DNA from: Cyclobacterium sp. 1_MG-2023
GTDB taxonomy: Bacteria; Bacteroidota; Bacteroidia; Cytophagales; Cyclobacteriaceae
Length of the DNA: 64,000 nt
Direction: 5' to 3'
Assembly (NCBI RefSeq): GCF_030546805.1
Contig: NZ_JAUOPC010000012.1
Span: forward strand, 62,001 to 126,000
Shown: piece after piece, positions 18,012-27,902 of the stretch
Layout: every line of letters begins with the position of its first letter
Numbering within the stretch: the first letter of the stretch is position 1
Notes under the pieces: generated by a model
What the model saw: only the letters and a program-made list of their open reading frames with translations
What the model was told of the DNA's origin: nothing
Databases searched by the model: none
Position numbers and translations under genes: made by a program

Positions 18012-19418
18012 TTATTTGGCCAATTCTAAAGCCTGAGTAGTAACATAGTATTTGGCCAACATATTTGGCACTTCCCACTCAGGTAGTTTACCCTGTTCCA
18101 AGTAGTCAATATATGTTTCGGTAACCTCCCTGAAATGATCTTCATGCCCATGACGGTAAGCTTCCGGAATCTTAACCCTCCAAGAGTTTTTTCCCTCTAC
18201 TTTTATTACATCCAAATCTTTAAAGGTGCCGGCAAGTTCTTTTACGTGCTTGGTTACATTGGCCTCAAATTCAGCCAGATCCTGTCCTTCAACAGGTTCT
18301 ATGTACAATTCAGGCTTATAATTTTCCTCAGCATCTTGTCTGATAACCAAATTGGCTTTGCTTCCTCTCATGATAGAATAATGCGTATCAGCAGACCCCT
18401 CAGGTGCCTTATAATTCCATATCACTGAAACTTTTGCATGAATTCCATTGATTTTATAGTTGATCTCACCGTTACCATATACCTTCAATAGTCCGTCAGA
18501 AACTACAGAATGAAGGTAATCAGGAAATTCTTCAATACCGGTAGATAGGGTAAATTCTTCTAATGTAAGGTCGGTGGTCCATCTTTTGGCATTGATCATT
18601 TCAATGTCAGTCTTGTAATCAATAATCTTGTCAGGAAAACTCTCCCACTGTACCAAGTCTACCAAGTGTGTGGTAACATCCACGATACCGTTACCCTGTT
18701 GATTAACGTCATAGAACCATCCCGGTCTGATCAAGGTTTTTCCTGATACTTGCTTATAAAAATGGTGAATACTTTCCTTTGTTATGGCTGGATTTTCAAG
18801 TGTTCCTTTCTCCATCTCTCCAAAAACCTCAGGGATCAATGAAAACTCTCGTTGAAGCATGGTAGTTATTTCAAACCTTTCTGTCATGATATCAAACAAT
18901 AACACATCGTTTTTCTCAGCAAGCTCAAAGGCCTCTTTTAAGGTTTCAAATCCTTGAGCATCTATGGCCATGGGTTTGTCTGCCAAAACATTAATTCCTG
19001 CTTCAATGGTAGCTTTAATATTCGCTGTTTTTTTCTTATTGTTACCTGCTGTAAGCATTACATTTCCCTTCTTCTCACTGAGCATCTTCTGAAGGTAATC
19101 ATCTCCTTTATACACTTCTAATTCCCAACTTGTAGGGTCTTCTTCTCGGGTATTGTAGCTTTCAATTGAGTTTAAATAGGAAGTTAATTCCGGTCCATCG
19201 GGTGCATATACGTAAACTTTCGGATCCACTTCCTCATACATGGATTTTTTCACAAGGTGTGCATGAAAGTGGCCGGGATCAAGCGTAAGTAATTTTATTT
19301 CGTTTTTTTCTCCGGTAAAGGTATTCTTCACTTCTTCTTCCACATTTTTTTCATTGGAACATGATAAAAGCAAAATTGAGGCAGCAATAGGTGACCAAAA
19401 TTTACTATTAAATTTCAT
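18012..19418 (-). CDS. Lipoprotein Gfo/Idh/MocA-family oxidoreductase
   Basis: The 468-residue protein has a lipoprotein signal with the lipidated Cys at 20 (SILLLSC). A Rossmann-like N-terminal domain with DPGHFHAHLVKK and LADKPMAI follows; the latter corresponds to the EKP motif of Gfo/Idh/MocA enzymes. The C-terminal part, with RPGWFYDVNQQGNGIVDVTTHLVDLVQW, matches the putative-oxidoreductase C-terminal family. These enzymes oxidise or reduce sugars with NAD(P), yet this one should sit at the membrane outside the cytoplasm, so the cofactor would need to be tightly bound. It is the first gene of the minus-strand operon of three hydrolases and an epimerase-like protein, with the long gap 19419-20129 upstream holding its promoter. 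Confidence 0.86.
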   Translation of the reverse strand: MKFNSKFWSPIAASILLLSCSNEKNVEEEVKNTFTGEKNEIKLLTLDPGHFHAHLVKKSMYEEVDPKVYVYAPDGPELTSYLNSIESYNTREEDPTSWELEVYKGDDYLQKMLSEKKGNVMLTAGNNKKKTANIKATIEAGINVLADKPMAIDAQGFETLKEAFELAEKNDVLLFDIMTERFEITTMLQREFSLIPEVFGEMEKGTLENPAITKESIHHFYKQVSGKTLIRPGWFYDVNQQGNGIVDVTTHLVDLVQWESFPDKIIDYKTDIEMINAKRWTTDLTLEEFTLSTGIEEFPDYLHSVVSDGLLKVYGNGEINYKINGIHAKVSVIWNYKAPEGSADTHYSIMRGSKANLVIRQDAEENYKPELYIEPVEGQDLAEFEANVTKHVKELAGTFKDLDVIKVEGKNSWRVKIPEAYRHGHEDHFREVTETYIDYLEQGKLPEWEVPNMLAKYYVTTQALELAK

Positions 19419-20129
19419 AAGATTTGATTTTGGTAATTGGTTTAAATTAAGTAATAATTACTTTGGGATAACCCTGTGGCTTAATGCATGAAAATTAGAT
19501 CTTTGCTTTAAACTAAAGGAAAGCATCATCTTGCATCAAGGGAATAAATATAAACAATAAAAAAGGAGAATAAAACATATATTAACGTTACCGATTACAA
19601 TTGATGCATATTTTCAAAAATTACTGTTTCAATGATCATAGGGTCAACGTCTTTATGGCTTCATCTTAGGCAAGGAGTTAAATTTAAATAAAACTCAGTT
19701 CATTTTTTACCGTAAAATTAATTCTCTTGCTCTTTTGGTTGGTATGAATTTTGACCTTTACTTAGTATAATCACTCTTTAATTAAAACTTTAGATTTCAG
19801 AAAAAAATATAACCCTTTACGACTATTAAACATATCTTAATGAATGTAAAAAAAGGTGAATCAAAACATCTAAAACCAACTCCATTTCATACAAGACCTA
19901 ACTTTTACACCAAATTATTAAATTCATGAATTCATTTGGTCTGAATAAAAAAATGAAGGGAAAGTTTAGGATTCAATTCCTGCAATTTTTAAAAAAAATA
20001 AATACATTAATTCAATATTTAATCAGTAATTAAGACATTGTAAGATCTTAATAAATAATAAGCTCAAAAAGTAAAAAATTCTTTCAATTAGGATAAAGAA
20101 TACAACCTAAAATTTTAATAAATAAAAAC
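19419..20129. other. 711-base divergent intergenic region
   Basis: This AT-rich spacer lies between the divergent oxidoreductase operon and uxaB. No gene is visible. It contains an 8-bp palindrome TAACGTTA at 19583-19590 and a larger inverted repeat at 19909-19940, listed separately. The length and palindromes suggest shared regulation of two sugar operons, but no exact promoter consensus was found. Confidence 0.5.
19909..19940. promoter_or_regulatory. Inverted repeat, candidate operator upstream of uxaB
   Basis: The outer arms ACCAAAT and ATTTGGT flank an inner perfect palindrome AATTCATGAATT at 19921-19932. The repeat lies 190 bases before uxaB, in the divergent region. Nested dyad symmetry like this is usual for dimeric regulators, but the binding protein is unknown and AT-rich DNA produces some palindromes by chance. 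Confidence 0.35.
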
Positions 20130-21545
20130 ATGAAACTATTAAATAGACAAAATATCCCTTCACCTTCTACTCGCCCTGTCAGCATACTTCAATTTGGGAC
20201 AGGGAATTTTTTGAGAGGGTTTGCAGATTGGATGATTGATATCTTAAATGAGAAGACATCATTTAATGGAGATATTCAAATGGTTCAAGTGCATAGTAAA
20301 AAGCCGGCCCAAGGCATTAATTCTCAAGAAGGTCTATATCATGTACTAACCAAAGGAATTAGTAAAGGTCAAACCATAGAAGAAAGCCGGTTAATTCAAT
20401 CAGTAAGAGGGGCAATTAACCCATTTCTTGATTATAAGGCTTACTTAGATTTAGCAAAAATACCGGAATTAAGGTTTGTTATTTCAAACACCACAGAGGC
20501 AGGCATTTATTTTGATGATGCCGATAAGGATTGGGCGACTACTCCTGAGTCTTTTCCGGGGAAATTAACTGCTTTGCTTTATCAACGTTTCCAACATTTT
20601 GATGGGGATTCTGAAAAAGGTTTGGTGATCATCCCTTGTGAATTGGTAGAAGACAATGGTAAAAAGCTTAAAGAAAATATCAAAAGGTACATCGATTTAT
20701 GGAACCTTTCAGGCGATTTTGAGGACTGGGTGGTTAAGCATAACTTTTTCTGCAACACATTGGTAGACCGAATTGTGCCGGGATATCCATTGGGAAGCGG
20801 CAATGAAATTCAAGCCCAATTAGGCTTTAAAGATGAGCAAATGGTAATGACAGAGCCATTTTATTTCTGGGCCATAGATGGGCCGGAATGGCTAAAAAAA
20901 GAATTACCTTTAGATAAAGCCGGATTTGATGTGCTTTTTGTAAAAGACATCAGTCCTTACAGAACCAGAAAGGTACGAATCCTTAATGGAGCCCACACTT
21001 GTCTGGTACCTGTTGCCTATCTCAAAGGAATCAGATTGGTAAAAGATGCCATGGAAAATGAAGCCACAAGTTCTTATCTCCAAAAAGTAATCTTTGATGA
21101 GATAATTCCTGCCATGGATCAACCAGAGGAAAACCTAATTCCCTTTGCAGAAGATGTACTGGATCGGTTTAGAAACCCTTTTATTAAGCACAAACTAAGT
21201 GATATCGCATTAAATTCCATTTCAAAATGGAAAGTTAGGGTTTTACCAACATTGTTAGACTATATCAATAAAAAGGATCAAATACCTACCGGAATGGTAG
21301 AGGCTTTTGCGGCCATGATTGTGTATTATAGAGGCCATTATAATGGGGAAGCTACTCCCATCAAAGACAAGCCTGAAGTGGTTAAGTATTTTGACCAGAT
21401 TTGGAAAATTAAAACACCCGAGGCCGTTGTTGAAAGTGTGTTAGCTAAAGTGGACTATTGGGATCAGGACCTTAACTTGATTTATGGTCTGAGTGAAGCC
21501 TTAATTAAAGAAGTAAAATCCCTGCTGGCTCAAGAAAAGGGATAA
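20130..21545 (+). CDS. uxaB: Tagaturonate reductase (altronate oxidoreductase)
   Basis: The 471-residue protein belongs to the mannitol dehydrogenase family and follows UxaB from end to end: ILQFGTGNFLRGFADW at the N-terminal Rossmann fold, FVISNTTEAGI, IIPCELVEDNG, FCNTLVDRIVPGYP, then the catalytic region with KVRILNGAHT. It reduces tagaturonate to altronate with NADH in galacturonate breakdown. UxaA and UxaC are not in the window. It converges with xylA across a shared terminator. Placement next to xylose genes and exported esterases fits growth on polysaccharides with galacturonate and xylose. Confidence 0.93.
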   Translation: MKLLNRQNIPSPSTRPVSILQFGTGNFLRGFADWMIDILNEKTSFNGDIQMVQVHSKKPAQGINSQEGLYHVLTKGISKGQTIEESRLIQSVRGAINPFLDYKAYLDLAKIPELRFVISNTTEAGIYFDDADKDWATTPESFPGKLTALLYQRFQHFDGDSEKGLVIIPCELVEDNGKKLKENIKRYIDLWNLSGDFEDWVVKHNFFCNTLVDRIVPGYPLGSGNEIQAQLGFKDEQMVMTEPFYFWAIDGPEWLKKELPLDKAGFDVLFVKDISPYRTRKVRILNGAHTCLVPVAYLKGIRLVKDAMENEATSSYLQKVIFDEIIPAMDQPEENLIPFAEDVLDRFRNPFIKHKLSDIALNSISKWKVRVLPTLLDYINKKDQIPTGMVEAFAAMIVYYRGHYNGEATPIKDKPEVVKYFDQIWKIKTPEAVVESVLAKVDYWDQDLNLIYGLSEALIKEVKSLLAQEKG

Positions 21546-21567
21546 TTCTATATATATGTATTAAATT

Positions 21568-21602
21568 AAAAAGCGGCTTAAATATTTAAGCCGCTTTTTT
21601 AA
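21568..21602. terminator. Bidirectional terminator between uxaB and xylA
   Basis: A perfect 24-base palindrome has half-site AGCGGCTTAAAT, with A-run and T-run flanks. It serves both convergent genes, ending 20 bases from the xylA stop. Confidence 0.9.
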
Positions 21603-21621
21603 TGCTAAATTTTATAGGAAT

Positions 21622-22935
21622 TTAAATAAATTGATTCAGTATATTTTCATACATTTCTTGCTTACCACTTGTCATCTTCGGCTCACCGATTTCCTGCGCA
21701 TGACTTCTCAAGGCTTCCAAATCAAGTTTTCCGGTTTCAAACTCTTTTCCTTTTCCTCCATCAAACGAGGCATATCGATTCTTTCTCAAAGTTTGGTAAT
21801 CTGAATGCTCCATGATATCATTGGCAATTACTAAACTCCTTGCAAAAGCGTCCATGCTTCCTACATGAGCATGAAAAAGATCATCCAGGTCTGTAGAGTT
21901 TCTTCTTATTTTAGCGTCAAAATTCACTCCGCCTGTGGTAAACCCCGGTCCTTGTAAGAGTACCAGCATGGCCTCCGTTAATTCTTGAAGGTTGATTGCA
22001 AATTGGTCTGTATCCCATCCATTTTGATAGTCTCCCCTATTGGCATCAATACTACCTAAAAGACCGGCATCCATGGCAACTTGCAATTCATGCTGGAAAG
22101 TATGTCCTGCAAGTGTAGCATGATTTACTTCCAAATTTAGCTTAAAGTCTTTGTCTAAGCCAAAATACCTAAGAAACCCTATAACCGTAGCCGCATCATA
22201 ATCATATTGATGTTTGGTTGGCTCCATCGGTTTTGGCTCAATAAGGAAAGTACCTTCGAAGCCTTGTTTTCTTCCATAATCTCTAGCCATGGTTAAAAAT
22301 TGGGCCAAGTGCTCAGTTTCACGTTTCATGTCGGTATTCAACAATGACATATAACCTTCTCTGCCACCCCAAAACACATAATTTTCACCTCCCAGTTCGA
22401 TGGTTGCATCAATTGCATTTTTCACCTGAGTAGCAGCTCTACTTACTACATCAAAATCCGGGTTGGTGGCTGCTCCATTCATATACCTTGGATGGCTAAA
22501 AACATTAGCTGTCCCCCAAAGTAATTTTATACCTGTTTCTTTTTGCTTTTGCTTGGCGTAATCTACTATTGCTCCCATATGTTTTTCATAGGTCGCAATG
22601 CTATCCCCCTCATCAATCAAGTCAATGTCATGAAAACAATAATAAGGGGCTCCAATTTTTCCGATAAATTCAAAAGCCGCATCCATTTTGTCTTTTGCTC
22701 TTTGAATCGGATCATTGGATTGGTCCCATTTATGAACCATAGTCCCCGGACCGAAGGGATCATTTCCTGTGGCACAGAAAGAATGCCAATAGGCTATTGC
22801 AAAACGAAAATGCTCTTTCATCGTCTTCCCGGCAATTACTCGGCTCTCATCATAATATTTGAAAGCCAATGGATTTTTTGAATCCTTTCCTTCAAACTTA
22901 ATCTTATCAATCTCAGGAAAAAACATATCTGACAT
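21622..22935 (-). CDS. xylA: Xylose isomerase
   Basis: The 437-residue protein matches the long class II xylose isomerases: [20 protein letters not shown], the catalytic His region [40 protein letters not shown] and [14 protein letters not shown], which together hold the two metal sites. It converts xylose to xylulose in the cytoplasm. It is the last gene of a symporter-xylB-xylA operon, 38 bases after xylB. Nothing atypical. Confidence 0.97.
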   Translation of the reverse strand: MSDMFFPEIDKIKFEGKDSKNPLAFKYYDESRVIAGKTMKEHFRFAIAYWHSFCATGNDPFGPGTMVHKWDQSNDPIQRAKDKMDAAFEFIGKIGAPYYCFHDIDLIDEGDSIATYEKHMGAIVDYAKQKQKETGIKLLWGTANVFSHPRYMNGAATNPDFDVVSRAATQVKNAIDATIELGGENYVFWGGREGYMSLLNTDMKRETEHLAQFLTMARDYGRKQGFEGTFLIEPKPMEPTKHQYDYDAATVIGFLRYFGLDKDFKLNLEVNHATLAGHTFQHELQVAMDAGLLGSIDANRGDYQNGWDTDQFAINLQELTEAMLVLLQGPGFTTGGVNFDAKIRRNSTDLDDLFHAHVGSMDAFARSLVIANDIMEHSDYQTLRKNRYASFDGGKGKEFETGKLDLEALRSHAQEIGEPKMTSGKQEMYENILNQFI

Positions 22936-22973
22936 AATTCAATTCTATTTAGGTATTAGATAAGTATATTAAT

Positions 22974-24464
22974 TTATTTCACTTGGTTTAAGCAGTTCTC
23001 CCACTGCTGATAAACTGCTCCATAGGCTTCAATCTTTTGCGCATCAGGTTCAAAGTCCTGGATTTTCACCAAACCTTGAAAGGCTTCTTCAGGACCTGAA
23101 TAGATCCCTGCACCAATTCCGGCTCCTCGGGCAGCTCCCTGTGCGCCATCCGTATCATACAATTCGAGGGATACATTATTCATGTTAACAAAAGCTTCCC
23201 TGAAAAGGGGACTTAGGAACATGTTTGCTTTTCCTGCTTTCACGGTTTTCAGGTTTAGCCCCATGTTTTTCATGATGTTAAAACCATAAGTCAATGCAGA
23301 CACAATACCTTCTTGGCCGGCACGAAACACATGCCTCTTGTCATGTTTCAAAAGATTTAATTGGGATAAGTGTGCACCAACATGCTTATTTTCCATAATT
23401 CGTTCCACACCATTCCCAAAAGGTAAAAAACTCAAACCGTCAGCACCAATAGGCACTTCAGCAGCCATTTCATTCATCACTTCATAATCCAATGCATGAT
23501 CTCCAAAAGAGCGCTTCAACCAACTGTTTAGAATCCCTGTTCCATTGATACAAAGCAACACTCCATATCTGGGATTATTTTTACTGTGGTTGACATGGAC
23601 AAAGGTATTTACCCTAGACAAAGGGTCATAAACAGGTTTGGTGCTAACTCCAAAGACAGTACCTGAAGTACCTGCCGTAGTCGCCAACTCCCCTTCTTCC
23701 AATACATTCAATGAAAAAGCATTGTTAGGTTGATCTCCGGCCCGATAAGTTACAGGAATACCGGCATCTAAGCCCAGTTCTTGCGCTACCTGAGGAATCA
23801 CCCTACCTTGATCACCAAATGAAGCAACAGCTTTAGGAAGTAATTTAGCGTCTATTCCATAGTGGTTCAGCAAATTGTCAGCAATATTATTTTCAAGGAA
23901 ATCCCAAAATACACCTTCAGACAATCCTGTCTCTGAGGTAAGGATTTCACCCGTAAGCTTCATGGCTATATAATCACCGGGAAGCATGATTTTATGGATC
24001 CTCTCATATTTTTCAGGCTCATTTTCTTTTACCCATTTAAGTTTTGAAGCTGTAAAGTTACCCGGGGAATTAAGGAGGTGCCCCAGGCAATATTCGCTAC
24101 CTAAACCGGCAAAAGCTTGGTTACCGATGGCTACAGCTCTGCTATCGCACCATATGATGGCGGGCCTTATCACTGACATATCCTTGTCAACCATTACCAA
24201 GCCATGCATTTGATAGGAAATACCTATTCCTTTAATTTCACCGGGTTTAACCTGACTTTTAGCAATTATTTCTTGGGTTGTTGCTTTGATGTATTTCCAC
24301 CACAATTCAGGATCTTGTTCTGCCCAATCTTTTTGTGGGGAATCAATGCTCATTTCCACCTCTGGAAGTCCCTTTGCTGCCACAACTTTACCTGAATCTG
24401 CATCCAGAAGCGTAGCTTTTACTGAAGAACTACCTATATCATATCCTATTAGGAGCTGTCTCAT
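22974..24464 (-). CDS. xylB: Xylulokinase
   Basis: The 496-residue protein is an FGGY-family kinase. Its N-terminal ATPase-fold lobe begins YDIGSSSVKATLLD, with GISYQMHGLV and WCDSRA following; TTAGTSGTVFG and GAARGAGIGAG lie in the C-terminal half. It phosphorylates xylulose to xylulose 5-phosphate for the pentose phosphate pathway. It lies between the symporter (21-base gap) and xylA in one operon. FGGY kinases can be hard to tell apart, but the xylA linkage makes xylulose the clear substrate. Confidence 0.95.
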   Translation of the reverse strand: MRQLLIGYDIGSSSVKATLLDADSGKVVAAKGLPEVEMSIDSPQKDWAEQDPELWWKYIKATTQEIIAKSQVKPGEIKGIGISYQMHGLVMVDKDMSVIRPAIIWCDSRAVAIGNQAFAGLGSEYCLGHLLNSPGNFTASKLKWVKENEPEKYERIHKIMLPGDYIAMKLTGEILTSETGLSEGVFWDFLENNIADNLLNHYGIDAKLLPKAVASFGDQGRVIPQVAQELGLDAGIPVTYRAGDQPNNAFSLNVLEEGELATTAGTSGTVFGVSTKPVYDPLSRVNTFVHVNHSKNNPRYGVLLCINGTGILNSWLKRSFGDHALDYEVMNEMAAEVPIGADGLSFLPFGNGVERIMENKHVGAHLSQLNLLKHDKRHVFRAGQEGIVSALTYGFNIMKNMGLNLKTVKAGKANMFLSPLFREAFVNMNNVSLELYDTDGAQGAARGAGIGAGIYSGPEEAFQGLVKIQDFEPDAQKIEAYGAVYQQWENCLNQVK

Positions 24465-24485
24465 TTTAAAATCAAAAATTTTATT

Positions 24486-26129
24486 TTACCAAAATACGAT
24501 GTATAAGGCTGCGATTATTCCGGAAATCAAAATTGCACCAATTTTAAACTGAGTGCTGGTTTTGAAAAGGTCTTTGCTGATTTCTATCCCTTTAGGATGG
24601 TCCTTGCCTTTGCCTTCAAACAAACTTATGGCAATAATTAACCCTGAAATGATCAAAAACACCAACCCCATTCTATCTATAAAAGGTAAGTTTGGAGTCA
24701 GGAATTTAAATGCTGCCGATAAAGGTATGGTCAGCGCTGCTGCAGTTAGGGCCGCATTTGAAGTTGTTTTTTTCCAAAAGAAACCAAATACAAAAATAGC
24801 AAACACACCAGGTGACACGAAACCGGTATATTCTTGAATGTATTGAAAAGCCTGATCCAATTCCCGCAAAGCAGGCGCAACTATGGCAGCCACAATAAAG
24901 GCTACGATTGCTGTAATTCTACCAACTCTTACTTGTTTTTTCTCCGAAGCATTTTCATCAAAAAAGTTCTTATATACATCCAAAGTGAAAATCGTTGAAG
25001 TACTGTTTGCCATCGAAGCCAAAGAAGAAACAATGGCGGCTGTTAATGCAGCAAAGGCCAATCCTTTCAAGCCAGAAGGAAGCAATTGTAATAGTGTAGG
25101 ATAAGCCCTGTCTGACTTAATAATTCCAGTTACCGGATCAGTCATAGAATCAGCAAAGGAAGGATCTATTCCTTGATTTACAATCACATAAGCAGCAATA
25201 CCAGGGATAACCACAATCAGTGGCATAAGAAGTTTTAGAAAACCTGCGAAAACCATTCCTTTTTGGGCCTCATTCAATGATTTTGCCGCCAAGGCTCTTT
25301 GTGTTATATACTGATTAAAGCCCCAATAGCTTAAATTAACCACCCACATACCACCTATCAAGACAGATAGGCCGGGTAAATCCATATAGGCATCTCTTTC
25401 TCCTCCAGCACCATCAGGAATCATCATTTCTCCCTTTTCAATAATCATATTGAAATGACTTGACGCTTCTGTCAAAAGGGTGGAGAAGCCAAGGAATACA
25501 TTACCGGAACCAACAATAGACAAAGCAAGGTAGGTGGTAGCAAGTCCACCTAAAACTAAAAAGAACACTTGGACTACATCTGTCCACGCAACCGCTTTTA
25601 ACCCACCATAAATGGAATACAACATCGCAAATACAGCTAGTCCGGCAATCCCATACATCATGGGTACGCCCAATATTGTTTCAAGGCTTAATGCTCCTAA
25701 ATAAAGTACAGAAGTAAGGTTGACAAATACGTAAACCAATAACCAAAACACAGCCATAACTGTCCTAACGCGACTATCATAACGCTTTAGCAAAAATTGA
25801 GGCATGGTACTAATGCCTTCTTTTAGGTACACCGGTAAAAAGAAAATGGCCACTATTAATAATGTAGCCGCCGCCATCCACTCGTAAGTAGATATTGCCA
25901 GCCCAAGGGCAAAGCCTGAACCTGACATACCGATAAATTGTTCTGCAGAAATATTGGATGCAATCAATGAAGCTCCTACGGCCCACCAAGGTAAGGCTTT
26001 GCTTGCCAAGAAGTAATCATTGGAATCTTTAACGTGTCCCTCTTTCTCTCTTGATACAAAGTACCCCATTAAAATGATAAGGATACAATAACCAATAAAA
26101 ATGGCGAGGTCTAAAGTAGTAAAATTCAT
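24486..26129 (-). CDS. Sodium:solute symporter, probable xylose transporter
   Basis: The 547-residue protein has thirteen or fourteen predicted membrane segments and the SSS/SGLT signature: SNISAEQFIGMSGSGFALG early, YGGLKAVAWTDVVQ in the middle, and ASMANSTSTIFTLDVYK later. SGLT-type members carry sugars into the cell with sodium. It is first in the operon with xylB and xylA, so xylose is the likely cargo. No outer-membrane partner is in this operon. The upstream gap 26130-26499 should hold the operon promoter. Confidence 0.92.
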   Translation of the reverse strand: MNFTTLDLAIFIGYCILIILMGYFVSREKEGHVKDSNDYFLASKALPWWAVGASLIASNISAEQFIGMSGSGFALGLAISTYEWMAAATLLIVAIFFLPVYLKEGISTMPQFLLKRYDSRVRTVMAVFWLLVYVFVNLTSVLYLGALSLETILGVPMMYGIAGLAVFAMLYSIYGGLKAVAWTDVVQVFFLVLGGLATTYLALSIVGSGNVFLGFSTLLTEASSHFNMIIEKGEMMIPDGAGGERDAYMDLPGLSVLIGGMWVVNLSYWGFNQYITQRALAAKSLNEAQKGMVFAGFLKLLMPLIVVIPGIAAYVIVNQGIDPSFADSMTDPVTGIIKSDRAYPTLLQLLPSGLKGLAFAALTAAIVSSLASMANSTSTIFTLDVYKNFFDENASEKKQVRVGRITAIVAFIVAAIVAPALRELDQAFQYIQEYTGFVSPGVFAIFVFGFFWKKTTSNAALTAAALTIPLSAAFKFLTPNLPFIDRMGLVFLIISGLIIAISLFEGKGKDHPKGIEISKDLFKTSTQFKIGAILISGIIAALYIVFW

Positions 26130-26499
26130 GAACTTTGGATTAATGGGTTTGAGGTTTTGTCAATTCTATTGAGTATTTGGTGTCAAAAATTAATGTGCAA
26201 TATAATCAATTAAGGTTTTGATAAAATAAAATACCTTAGAAAGTCAACCACTCTTTTTAAATGACCGCAAAGGGTTTCAATTCGTTACACTCCAAGAAAT
26301 TTTACTATATGAGCTGTTCTTAATCCATTCCGTCAGCCAATTTCAACTAAAAAAAAAGCCGTAAGTCATAGAAAACCAGTATGAAATAATCGAAATGGTA
26401 AAAGAGTTTAAACTTGCTGCTTAAATAAGAAATACTTACTTTGATAGGCTAATTCTACTTTTTTTATTATTTACCGGAATCTCAACCCAAAGGCTCAAT
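26130..26499. other. 370-base divergent promoter region
   Basis: This spacer lies between the xylose operon and the transglutaminase-like gene, which diverge. Near-matches to the -7 consensus occur on both strands (TTACTTTG before 26500, TAATTTTTG towards the xyl operon), but none is exact with a good -33 partner. No gene, repeat or hairpin is evident. Confidence 0.4.
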
Positions 26500-27867
26500 A
26501 TGAAAAATCTATTATACAATTCTTCACTCATTGGCCTTGGTATTTGTTGGCTGATTTTAGGCAGCTGTCAATCAAAACCCAACGAAGTTTCGACGGCTGA
26601 GGCAAAAGCCAATACAGTCCCTAAAGTGGACATTGCAGACATTGAAAAGGGGATTAAAGCCTATATCTCCAATAAAGCAGCTGCAAACGATGGCTTTTTT
26701 TTGGTAAGGGATGAGGAGAAATTATTACGACTACAATTGGTAAGGGTACATACTGAATACCTCTCTAATTTAGGGCCAAATAGGCATTTCGCTTGTGTAG
26801 ACCTTGCTGATACGTCCGGGGATGTTTACGACGTCGATTTTTTTATGGAAGGGGAGCCGGGTGAAATGGAAGTAACCGAAACCAGCGTACACAAATTGAA
26901 TGGTAAACCTTTTTATTCGTGGAAACAACAGCCGGACAAAACTTGGGCCCGACTTCCTGTAGCTGAATCAAGCAATAAACTTCTAGGGGTTATTGAAGGG
27001 GAAGATCAATTCCTATTCAACTACAATATCACTTTGCCGGTGATTACTGATTCTGCCAAAATGTGGATTCCCCTTGCAGTATCTGACGACTACCAGGAAA
27101 TAGCGCTGGTGAAAAAGGAGGTTCCGGGCAAACATCAAATAATAAAAGATAAAAACAATGAAAATACTGCCATATTCGTAGCCCTTTCTCCGAATGAAAG
27201 CGAAAAACCTATTACAATCGTCTATAAGGTAAAAAGAATAGAAAAAGGCCCTTATCAAGACAGCCTTAAAATAGACCCTCGATACCTGCAATCAAGTGCA
27301 TTGATGCCTGTCGGGAGAAGATTTCGGGAATTGGCACAAGAGGCCATTGGAGAAAAAAAAGGGGAAAGCCAACTAATGCAAGCCAGGGCTATTTATGACT
27401 ATATTATTGATCAAATGAAATACATGAAGTATGGCGATTATGGAAAAGGGGATGCAATTTATGCCTGTGATACCAAAACGGGAAATTGTACGGAATTTCA
27501 TTCGCTATTCATCTCTATGGCCAGATCTGTGGGCATTCCCGCTAGGTTTTCAATAGGAGCAGCAATTCCTTCAGACAGGGATGATGGAGGAATCGATGGC
27601 TACCACTGTTGGGCAGAGTTTTATGCCGAAGGTAAGTGGTGGCCCGTAGATATTAGTGAAGGCAATAAATACACCGCGCTGTCTACCTATTATTTTGGAA
27701 GACACCCTGCCAATCGAATTGAGTTAAGCAGTGGTAGAGACCTAGAATTTAATCCCGGCCCGACATCAGGACCTATCAACTTTATGGCCTATCCGGTTTT
27801 AGAAATTAAAGGTAAATCCGCTCTTGCTAAAACAACATTTACATTTATTAGAAGCAATACTCATTAA
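26500..27867 (+). CDS. Transglutaminase-like lipoprotein
   Basis: The 455-residue protein has a lipoprotein signal (Cys23 in LILGSC). A beta-rich N-terminal region is followed by a transglutaminase-like core with C330 in KTGNCTEF, H369 in GYHCWAEF and D384 in WWPVDISEG, the Cys-His-Asp triad. Family members act as peptidases or hydrolases rather than true transglutaminases in most bacteria. The protein should be membrane-anchored and periplasmic. It is single, with no obvious operon partner. The catalytic fold is sure; the substrate is not known. Confidence 0.88.
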   Translation: MKNLLYNSSLIGLGICWLILGSCQSKPNEVSTAEAKANTVPKVDIADIEKGIKAYISNKAAANDGFFLVRDEEKLLRLQLVRVHTEYLSNLGPNRHFACVDLADTSGDVYDVDFFMEGEPGEMEVTETSVHKLNGKPFYSWKQQPDKTWARLPVAESSNKLLGVIEGEDQFLFNYNITLPVITDSAKMWIPLAVSDDYQEIALVKKEVPGKHQIIKDKNNENTAIFVALSPNESEKPITIVYKVKRIEKGPYQDSLKIDPRYLQSSALMPVGRRFRELAQEAIGEKKGESQLMQARAIYDYIIDQMKYMKYGDYGKGDAIYACDTKTGNCTEFHSLFISMARSVGIPARFSIGAAIPSDRDDGGIDGYHCWAEFYAEGKWWPVDISEGNKYTALSTYYFGRHPANRIELSSGRDLEFNPGPTSGPINFMAYPVLEIKGKSALAKTTFTFIRSNTH

Positions 27868-27902
27868 TAAAATATCATAATGAATAACTAATCAGCAAAG
27901 TA

